From NCBI GenBank assembly GCA_033977485.1, contig CM066994.1, positions 24,706,681 through 24,770,680 of the forward strand: a stretch of DNA of 64,000 nt, written 5' to 3'. Shown here in pieces: positions 55,039 to 64,000 of this stretch (position 1 is the first letter of the stretch; the number at the start of each line of letters is the position of its first letter). This DNA comes from Hydrangea macrophylla. Its lineage: Eukaryota; Streptophyta; Magnoliopsida; Cornales; Hydrangeaceae. The position numbers and the translations under genes are program-made. The notes under the pieces were generated by a model. It had not been told where the DNA came from. It searched no databases and worked only from the letters and a program-made list of their open reading frames with translations.

Positions 55039-57597
55039 GTGGAGCGTTTTCGTGCACTTCGCCCCGAAAAGTTCGATGGTGCCGCTGAGCCATGGAAAGC
55101 AGAACAATGGCTGCGGGATATGGATTTAATTTTTGAGACAATGGGATGCACGAAACTAGAGAAACGCCGATTGGCCACCTTCCAACTGATCTATGCTGCG
55201 GCTGGTTGGTGGGAAGCCGAAAGAGCTGCTATAGGGGAAGAAGCGGTGAGACAGATGACATGGACAGCATTTCGAGAACTCTTTCTGGAGAATTACTTTC
55301 CACATGCAGAAAAGATAAAGAAACAGAAAGAATTCTTGGAGTTAACTCAGGGATCTCAGACTGTGAGGGAATATACAGTGCGGTTTGAGAGGTTGTCCCG
55401 ATTCGCACAACACATGGTGGATACCCCAGAGAAGAAGAACCAGCGATATCACCAAGGACTCAACTTACGACTGCAACAGTTGACCTTGAGTTATCGGAAT
55501 CAAAATTTTAAGGATCTCGTGGGTTCGGCTAAGGAGCTCGAGGATATGAATCAGAGGGAACAAAGAAGGTTTGGAAATCGATCTTCCCTGCCATTCAACA
55601 ACCCATCTTCATCCCACAACAAGCAAGGACGGAGACCTCTGCCACACAATAGGCAAGGACACCGACCCCCAGTTCGCTTCCAGAATAACAAGCGTACTTG
55701 GAATGGAGAGAGGAAGCCTCAACAGCAGCAGCAGAAAGCCCCACCTACTGCACCAACAGTGCACAAACCCCCAGTTGTCCTAGAGAAGGGTGAGGAAAAG
55801 TGTTTTAATTGTGGGATACCAGGGCATATGGCTAGAGATTGCAGAGCACCTCGAACCTTTGGCCGACAGAGCATAGTTTGTTATAACTGTGGCAAGCCAG
55901 GTCACCTCAGTAGGGAATGCAGAGAACCCCGCCGTGAGAATTCTGGACAACAGAGGCAAGCTAGGGTGAATGCTATCATCCCTGAGGAGGCTGGATTTGA
56001 TGCCGAAGAACAGCAAAATCTAGAAGGTACACTTACACTCTTTCGCAGTAGAGTTAAAGTGTTATTTGATACTGGTGCGTCGAATTCTTTTATTGCGTTT
56101 AAGTTGGTGCAAGAATTGGGTTTAGTGCCTCAAAACCTTGATGTAATACTGAATGCAGTGTCTCCTTTGGGAGCTACGGTTAAGTTGGGTAGAGTATGTC
56201 AGGACTGCCCTATAACTATAGATGATAGAAATTTTCCCGCAGATCTGATAGTGTTATCTATGAAGGAATTTGATGTCATTTTGGGAATCGATTGGCTCAC
56301 TAAGTTCTATGCTAACTTGGATTGTGTGAGTAAGTCTACTACTTTTTCAGTACCTGGAAGTTTACCCCTTAAACTTCAGTGCACTTGTTCTAGTGATGGA
56401 CTCTTTACTAGTCGTTTAGCCGCTATTGAGACTACGACGTCGGAGATTGTCATTTCACAGATTCCAGTGGTGCAAGAATTTGAGGATGTATTCCAGGATA
56501 TCACGGGTTTACCGCCAAAGAGAGAGATAGACTTTTGCATAGAATTGGTACCCGGCACAATTTCGATATCCAAGACTCCTTATCGAATGGCACCAACGGA
56601 GATGCTCGAGTTGAAGAAGCAAGTGCAGGAGTTAGAAGATTTGGGATTCATTCGGCCTAGTACTTCACCTTGGGGAGCACCCGTACTCTTTGTGAAGAAG
56701 AAAGATGGATCGCTCCGATTGTGTATTGATTATAGAGAGTTAAATAAAGTGACGATCAAGAACAAATATCCACTCCCCAGGATAGATGATTTGTTTGATC
56801 AGTTGCAAGGAGCAACAATCTTTTCAAAGATAGACTTGAGATCAGGATATCATCAGTTACTTGTGCGACCCGAAGATGTGCCAAAGACAGCTTTTCGCAC
56901 GAGATATGGGCATTACGAGTTCCTAGTGATGTCATTTGGTCTAACCAATGCCCCAGCAGTGTTTATGGATTTGATGAATAGAGTCATCCGACCATACTTG
57001 GATCAATTTGTTATTGTTTTTATTGATGACATATTGATTTATTCCAAGAGTATGGAAGAGACAATCGCATTACAAACCTTAAGAGACAATCGTTTGTACG
57101 CAAAGTTTAGCAAGTGCGAATTTTGGCTTAAGGAAGTCAAGTTTTTAGGACATGCTGTGTCCGAGAAGGGAATTTCTGTTGACCCATCCAAGACTGATGC
57201 AGTGTCAAGTTGGATTAGGCCGAGCAACGCCTCAGAAGTCAGAAGTTTTCTTGGGTTAGCAGGGTATTATCGGAGATTTGTGGAGGGATTCTCCAAGATT
57301 GCAGCCCCGCTGACTGGGTTGACAAAGAAGGATGTAAAGTATGACTGGAAAGACAGGCATGAATGCGCATTTCAAGAGTTGAAGGAGAGATTGACCTCTG
57401 CGCCAGTGCTTGCTATTCCGAGAAGCGGCGAGAGATTTACCATCTACAGTGATGCGTCATACCAAGGATTGAGCTGTGTATTGATGCAAGATGGGAAAGT
57501 GATAGCATATGGGTCTAGACAGTTGAAGCCCCATGAGAAGAACTATCCGACACACGATATTGAGTTAGCCGCTGTAGTTTTTGCTCTTAAGATCTAG
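55039..57597 (+). pseudogene. E Gag, protease, reverse transcriptase and start of RNase H
   Basis: 852 codons open. Residues counted from 55039: capsid core 1-175 ([34 protein letters not shown]); Gln/Pro/Arg-rich linker 176-250; two intact zinc knuckles [14 protein letters not shown] (255-268) and [14 protein letters not shown] (281-294); protease [11 protein letters not shown] (DTG at 344-346) with [10 protein letters not shown] from about 510, with [15 protein letters not shown] and the catalytic FIDD near 661-664; start of RNase H from about 800 ([20 protein letters not shown]). Two defects: five codons are missing in RT after YSKSMEE (near 57057) compared with D, and a TAG at 57595-57597 replaces the Trp of ALKIW in RNase H. 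The deletion is near the RT active site, so even readthrough may not restore activity. Confidence 0.88.
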
Positions 57598-59361
57598 AGA
57601 TACTACCTAATCGGAGAGCAGTTCGATTTGTTTTCGGATCATAAGAGTCTGAAGTATCTCTTCTCGCAGAAGGAGTTGAATATGAGACAACGCAGGTGGA
57701 TGGAGCTGCTCAAGGATTATGATTTCACACTGCAGTACCACCCCGGCAAGGCTAATGTTGTTGCAGATGCCTTAAGTCGGAAATCCTATGATATATTAGC
57801 CTCCCTCATGATTAGAGAATGGCGAGCGATGGAAACTTTAAGCGAGTTTGACGTGCAGCCAATAGAAGCACCAGGAGAAGGACAATACCTTGGATGTCTA
57901 GTGGTACAGCCGACCATTATTAGCAGAATTTTGGAAGCACAGAAGCAGGATGCCAGATTCCAAGAATGGTTTGCTAGGATGGCAACCAAAGATTCTGAAA
58001 TTTGGACCATGAGTTCAGATGGTGGGTTTAGATGCAAGAATCGACTTTGTGTGCCCAATGTGGGCGATCTTAGGAAAGATATACTGGATGAAGCACACAA
58101 ATCTCGTTTGACAGTTCACCCCGGAGGAACAAAGATGTACCGAGATTTGAAGAGAAATTTCTGGTGGGAAGGAATGAAACGTGAAGTGGCAGAGTACCTT
58201 TCCAAATGTCTTACTTGCCAGCAAGTCAAGGCCGAACATCGGAAACCGTCAGGACTTTTGCAACCGTTGCCAATACCGCAGTGGAAATGGGAACACATTA
58301 CCATGGACTTTGTGGTTGGATTGCCAAGGTCACAGCAAAACCACGATGCCATTTGGGTGATTGTAGATCGTTTGACCAAGTCAGCTCACTTCATTGCATA
58401 TAATATGACGTATCCAGTGGAGAAGCTGAGTCAAATGTATATACAACAAGTGGTTCGACTTCATGGTGTACCCATGTCAATCGTATCAGATCGCGATTCT
58501 CGGTTCACCGCAAAATTTTGGAAGAGTCTGCTGTCAGCATTGGGAACATCGTTGAAGATGAGTTCAGCTTTTCATCCGCAAACCGATGGGCAAACGGAGA
58601 GAACGAATCAAGTCATGGAGGATATGCTTAGAGCATGTGTCATTGACTTTGAGAGCTCATGGGAAACTCATTTGCCTTTAGTTGAGTTTGCGTACAACAA
58701 CAGCTATTACTCAAGCATAGGGATGGCACCATTTGAAGCTTTGTATGGAAGACCGTGCCGATCACCCTTATGTTGGGCCGAGGTTGGAGACAGCCAACTT
58801 CTTGGACCAGACATGGTTCGAGAGACCAATGAGAAGATTGCCGTTGTTAGAGGAAAGATGAAAGCAGCACAAGACCGATACAAGAGTTATGCAGATCAGC
58901 ACCGTAAAGATAAGGAGTTCAGTGTCGGTGATCATGTCTTGCTTAAGGTATCTCCGATCCGAGGAGTAGTGAGATTTGGACAGAAGAGAGAAAAGTTGTC
59001 GCCTCGCTACATTGGACCGTTTGAGATATTAGAGCGTGTAGGTAAAGTAGCCTATAGACTTGCATTGCCACCCAGACTATCAGGAGTTCATAATGTCTTT
59101 CACATCAGCATGTTGAAGGAGTATCACCAGGGCCCGACACCGCATGTGATCGACTTCAATGATATAGAAGTAAATGACAACATATCCTATGAAGAGAGGC
59201 CTGTGAAGATTCTGGACCGAGGAACCAAGAAACTGAGGAACAGAGAGTTTCCATTGGTGAAAGTTCAGTGGAAGCATCATGATGAAAGAGAAGCTTCTTG
59301 GGAGATGGAATCTGGAATGCGAGAAAAGTATCCAAAATTGTTCATACCCGAGGACTCGTGA
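57598..59361 (+). pseudogene. E RNase H remainder, integrase and chromodomain
   Basis: In frame with the upstream part after the TAG; the first internal ATG is at 57628. RNase [33 protein letters not shown]. Integrase zinc domain: [15 protein letters not shown] and [16 protein letters not shown]. Core DD35[47 protein letters not shown], all catalytic residues present. Then [32 protein letters not shown] and a C-terminal chromodomain ([20 protein letters not shown], then MREKYPKLF). Open throughout to the natural stop at 59359-59361. This domain order (integrase last, chromodomain at the end) marks a Tekay/Del-like chromovirus. Confidence 0.9.
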
Positions 59362-59379
59362 TCTCGGGGACGAGATCTC

Positions 59380-59398
59380 TTTATAGGTGGTGGAGAGA
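59380..59398 (+). other. Polypurine tract of E
   Basis: TATAGGTGGTGGAGAGA directly abuts LTR 2 at 59399; 18 bases after the pol stop codon. Confidence 0.75.
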
Positions 59399-62300
59399 TG
59401 TAACACCCATATTTTAATACCAGTATTTCCCATGTATTATTTACGTTTTCTGTCTAGATATAAATAAATATAGTTTGGTTGTATTTCATTTTGTAAGTTT
59501 TGACAAGTTATAAATTGACTAATTGTCTAATTTTGCCTTTTCACAACTTTTCTTTATTATATTGGTTTAATACATTTAATTTTATATCTGTAATATTGAT
59601 TGATACTCACAGTTAATTATTCGTTCAGTCCCGGTGACATTTTCTGTCTGTGCGCGTAATAGTCTGTTTACGTGTATATCGAGGTCACACACCTACACTG
59701 GGATTAGTTCGCGTTATTCAAGTTTAATTTCACGTGGGACCCGCGACTTACGCGTGGTACATTTAAATTCGTCCACTTGGACCCACTCAATTAATGACAT
59801 TTGGCCAAATCTTTAAGTGACATGTGTCCCACTTAAACCCCCATTATATATGGGTATTATACTTCATTTGGGAGCTCATTTTCACACATTCCCTAATCTC
59901 TACACACACTAAACACACACTAAATCCCAGCCCCTTTGTTCTTGAGAAAAACCAAGAGAACTTCTCATTTTTCTCTTGCATGTCCCATTTCTAAGTGAAT
60001 CAAGACCCCTACTAGCCTCTGGCACCCTTTTCTCCTACCATTTCAAGTTCTTGGAGCATCTAAGGAGTTGCATGGATGAGTTCTTGGAGTTTTTTTGAAG
60101 CCTTGAAGTTCATATCTTGAAGAACATCACCATATTCTTCATTTCTTCCAATTTCCTTCAATTGATCATCATCCAAACACTTCTCAAGCTTTGTGAGTAT
60201 CACTCACTACTTATCCTATGTTTATATACATGTTTACATGAGAGTTTAAACTTTATCCTTGTCCTCTCTATATACTCCTATACTACAATCTATTCAAGAA
60301 TCTAAGTTCTTCATCATCATCTTCATACAAGTTGAAGGTCTAGCTTGGATTACCTTCATTCTTGTAAATCTTAGCTTGCATGTTGGAATTGTGGATGATC
60401 TAACATCATCCATGGTTTAGTATACATCCTTGACTACTTAGTATAGCTTAAAATCATCTTGCATGTCATCATAAATCAATTAAATGCATTGCATGTGCTT
60501 GAAAATGATTGGAAATCAAGAAACCACACTTTTCAGATTTTGTTTTGCACAGGGGAGTCTGTTTCAGCAGATTTTCGGACATGATATTTTATGTTTGAGT
60601 TTGTGGAATTATTTTTAGATTAAACTTCATTGAAATAGCTTTCTTTTGACATAAGATAGACGTCCATACGATCTCGGAAGATTTAGTTATCAATTTTACA
60701 AGAATGGTCAACGAAACTGGACAGAGACAAGTTTTGTCCTGGACAGAGACTGAATTCAGCCAATTTAAAGTCATTCTGAGTTTGTGAAATTATTTTTAGA
60801 TGAAACTTCATTGAATTAGCTTTCTTTTGACATAAGATAGGCACTCATACGATTTTTCTAGATTTAATTAGAATTTCTGCAAGATCGGTCGACGAACTTG
60901 GGCAAAATCTGTCCTTAACTAAATAAAGCTTTTGTGTGTTATTTCGCCATTTCTTTGCGATGCAACTACTTGTGTAACGATTATAATGCTATGTTTATAT
61001 TGTTTCCTTAAGTACGTCGACTAATTGAATAACTCTCGGCTCAAATTTCATGTAATCATTTGCCAATTGTCGCCACGCTTGATCTAGTAAATGGTTTAGA
61101 ATGTTTTAAAACATTTCTTAATAATTACATATTGTTGAAAATATTTTAGTGTATTATTTTGTAATGTAAGGTTTTTATATAAATAAATACTTAAAAAAAA
61201 GATCCTTGGAATCCTCATAGGATTTAGTAATACATTTTTAGATTTTACAATGGGATTTTAATTAAGTATATTTTGCCTAATGAGGATAAATAGTTAATTT
61301 ATATATTATCTTTATTTGTAACTTTGAGAAAACTTACTAGTAACATTTTCTATAGTAACATTTTCTAAGGTATAATATTTTAAGGGATGTTGCTATAGTT
61401 TTATATGGTTTTGGAAGTAATAAACCATTTTTCGGTTAATCCTTTTACTATGTTTCTTGTCGGAAATCCGTAGTAATTAGACCGTTGATCCGAAAATTAC
61501 GCCGTTTGTTTCTAAAATCTTAGAATAATATTAAAGAAGTTCCACTAAGTTTGGTGACATTTCGAATCAGTAAAAATACAGCGTATGGTTAGGTACCACA
61601 CATGCATAGGAACCTAGCCTTTTCAGTGACGGACTCCGATTTGAGTCTAGTGAATGGCGTTGGACTCATAATGATGTGTGGATCATCATCTTAAGGTTTA
61701 GGTGCACTTTTGCCATATTTGATTATTTCTTATTTTTAGTGTTCATTTCTTAAGCATTATTGTGTTTATTCGCTGTAGGGATATTCTTGTCTCTACCAGG
61801 AATTTTTGTTTATTGCTAAGACACTCTGGTGAGTACTCTAACTCACTTGGAAACACTCGATTTATAATTTTAACATGACTTATGTTTTATGAGAATTGGT
61901 AATAAAACTTGGGTTTCTATGGTGAATTGTATGCTTAGTAATTTTGGGAAATTGAAATATGCACATCTAAGTGGAATATGGACTTAAAATTATGTTATAC
62001 TCGTTTTAGATGATATTATGATTTTTTTTATGAGCAAGTGCGATGCTAGGATTGCGACAACGACATTGGGGTAGATAATCTAATGGCAAATTAATAAATT
62101 GTGCGAGAACATTAAATTGACGCTAACGTCCGATGAATAATGTTTGAGGGTGTGTTTTTATTTCTTGTCATATCATGGTCAGTCTTGGTTCTGGTTGCTA
62201 TTATTTTGTTGTTCCGTTGTTGTTGAGATTTCGGGCTCAGACCCAACTTTCCTTGGTAGCGTTCTTTCAGTCGCATAGTTGAGCATAGTTGGTGGAAGTG

Positions 62301-63282
62301 ATGTGTTGATGGTATTATGAATGGTTACAGAGTATCTAGATATGGTCGGCTTTAGAGCACGTATGCCCAATGTGGGTATGCCATTCAAGCAGCTTTAGAG
62401 CACGTATACTCATTGTATATCCTGATATGGTCAGCTTTAGAACACGTATGCCCGATGAGGGTATGCCATTCAAGCGGCTTTAGAGCACGTATATCCTTTA
62501 ACCAACGGCTTACACCGGTAATTTGTGAAAATAGGAGAGGATGTATTTGGGAAGAGTAAGTGATTCATGGGTTTGTGTTCAGTGGATTATGTCTGTTCTT
62601 GAAATTGATTCGTGTTCAGTTTTGTTGAGTTGTTCTATCCTTCTTGTCATGGTCTTGTATCCGTGGTTTCGAGTTGAGGATTCTCGATTTAGTGAATGGT
62701 TGGTTGGGTTAACGTTTAAACTACACGACAATAGTTGCGAGTATTATTATTAATTCTTTATTGTTTCTTTGTGAGTGTTGTACTCGCTCAGCTTTCGCAA
62801 GCTGACGGTGTTTATACCCTGGACATCCTATGTCCAGGTTATCAGTATGGTGATGCAGGTGATGGACAGGTAGATGGAGACTACCATGATTATGATGATG
62901 CTTGCGATGAGGAAGACTTTGGCTTTGCTAGTTAGCATTTGGGAGCCAACGTTGTTGCGGCTCTTTTATAATTCTGTTGTTATGTTTATGTTGTTCGAGA
63001 TACTACAATGTAATATATTTTGGGCAGACGTTGCCTAGACCTCTATTTATATTTGTTTAAATTTGGGATGGATTTTATGATTGTTTAATATGTATGTTTA
63101 ATATTTATGTAAGACTTCTACTTCCGCTGTTACTTTTAGCCATTGCATGAACCTTTATTAAGCATATATTTCTATTAGAATGTTTTATGGACAATCAGAC
63201 GATCCTTTAACTAGTCGCGTACCTAAGGGTCCAAAGTTGGAAATCTAATTTTTCCCGAACTTTGCTACGCCGGGACGTGACA
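59399..63282 (+). mobile_element. LTR 2 of chromovirus E
   Basis: 3884 bp, TGTAACACCC to GGGACGTGACA, matching LTR 1 (3887 bp) along its whole length with roughly 1% differences by eye. The same TATA-like box (59844-59853), 85-bp duplication (62333-62499) and hairpin (62778-62809) are present. It is not followed by flanking D sequence but by a second primer site and acidic ORF, so it is both the 3' LTR of copy 1 and the 5' LTR of copy 2. Confidence 0.92.
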
Positions 63283-63292
63283 GGGTTTTTAG

Positions 63293-63304
63293 TGGTATTA
63301 GAGC
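63293..63304 (+). other. Primer binding site of E copy 2
   Basis: TGGTATTAGAGC, one mismatch (C to T) from the site at 53383, 10 nt after the LTR end at 63282. Confidence 0.85.
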
Positions 63305-63406
63305 TTAGGTTTAGTGGAGCTCACTGATTGTCCTATACACTTAAGCTATGAACCGTAAGTTACCTTGTGCTAGTACTGACTTTAAGATGATTTTCTTTGC
63401 AGGACG

Positions 63407-64000
63407 ATGGATCCTATCGTTGTCCCAGACGCTTTCGGAGGATTTCTTATTTATGCTGATCATGTGGAGGCGATCGACCCTATCGCTTACCAGGAGGGTA
63501 TTCGAGAGAGAGCCCGTCGATATTTAGAGGAGGATATCTGGAGAGCCGTCTACGAGACAGACGATGACCGCCCTATCCGAGTGCGCATGAGCATTCTTCA
63601 TAGATCACTGACGACGGAGCGCATCTACACAGAGATGGCCCGGATTGTTGCTCATGAGACAGAGTACCGCCCGATCATGCTACAGGCTATTCGTCTCGGA
63701 CCACCTATTCCACCTCCAGTAGTTATTCCGGAGCCGGTGATTCCTGAGCCCGTAGTCCCCGAGGACATTCCCCCAGCTGAGGCGGACCCTCCAGTGCCCG
63801 TTGAGCCTATTATGGTAGAGGATCCTGCTGAGCCAGTGCCTGAGGTGCCCGGATCACCTATAGCTATTGTTCCACTTGCTGAGCCAGTGCCTGAGATGCC
63901 CGGATCACCTATAGCTGCTGTTCCACTTGCAGCCGTTCCTATTGCTGACCTTGAGGGAGACGGTATTGACGATGATGACTTTCTTGAGGACCCAGAGGAG
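63407..64000 (+). CDS. Acidic proline-rich protein, copy 2 (cut by window edge)
   Basis: Second copy of the acidic frame of 53494-54498. The first of the two ATG codons in copy 1 has become ACG, so translation would start at the second (63407). All 198 visible codons are open. Against copy 1 I see about five amino-acid changes (His to Arg in DDDHP, Ser to Thr in HESEY, two residues in PPLAVIPE, Leu to Pro in AVLLA, Lys to Glu in LKGD) and at least one silent change. The Pro-rich repeats and the start of the acidic block are present. Function unknown. Confidence 0.72.
   Translation, partial: MDPIVVPDAFGGFLIYADHVEAIDPIAYQEGIRERARRYLEEDIWRAVYETDDDRPIRVRMSILHRSLTTERIYTEMARIVAHETEYRPIMLQAIRLGPPIPPPVVIPEPVIPEPVVPEDIPPAEADPPVPVEPIMVEDPAEPVPEVPGSPIAIVPLAEPVPEMPGSPIAAVPLAAVPIADLEGDGIDDDDFLEDPEE

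Overview
The window is plant nuclear DNA made up entirely of nested LTR retrotransposons. I found no host gene. The evidence for a flowering plant is the set of Ty3/gypsy lineages present: Tat/Ogre-like elements with a tRNA-Arg primer site or a second RNase H, and Tekay/Del-like chromoviruses with an initiator-tRNA-Met primer site and a C-terminal chromodomain. AT-rich LTRs of 1-4 kb also fit. The species cannot be named from the sequence. Element letters are mine.

Layout from left to right. 1-5503: element A (minus strand, Ogre-like), with an open gag, leader, tRNA-Arg primer site and 3.26 kb 5' LTR; it runs off the left edge. A sits inside the 3' LTR of element B (minus strand, same superfamily, 5504-17119). 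B has a 0.5 kb 3' LTR remnant, a 4 kb 3' untranslated region with three different tandem arrays, a small pol remnant, a gag with two stops, a leader, a primer site and a 3.14 kb 5' LTR. B sits inside an LTR of element C (minus strand, chromovirus, 17120-27667). In C a single LTR (23632-25830) lies between one complete decayed internal region and a second, truncated one, so C is a head-to-tail array. C abuts element F (minus strand, old Tat element, 27668-41708). The F gag, protease, RT, two RNases H and integrase are split by four solo LTRs: 28069-29696, 32878-34003, 35396-38648 and 39208-40689. Three have a perfect 5-bp target duplication and one has a duplication with a single mismatch. F is also split at 41709 by element D (minus strand, chromovirus, 41709-49485). 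D in turn is interrupted just upstream of gag by element E (plus strand, chromovirus, 49486 to the right edge).

Element E is the youngest and most interesting part. It is also a head-to-tail array: LTR (49486-53372), internal region, near-identical LTR (59399-63282), then the start of a second internal region. Between the primer site and gag-pol it carries a long, very acidic reading frame (53494-54498; second copy 63407 to the edge) that I do not recognise from any chromovirus. A compact intron-like signature precedes this frame. The gag of both D and E starts with a 56-codon segment closed by an in-frame TAA.

How the parts work together: each element would be transcribed from its LTR, translated into Gag and Pol, reverse transcribed from a tRNA primer and reinserted by its integrase. 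Chromodomains would direct C, D and E into heterochromatin, which fits the nesting. Nearly all copies are now disabled. Only the A gag (partial) and the two E acidic frames are uninterrupted. LTR ends, target duplications and reading frames were read directly by eye. Lineage names rest on recognised motifs, and percentages are estimates.
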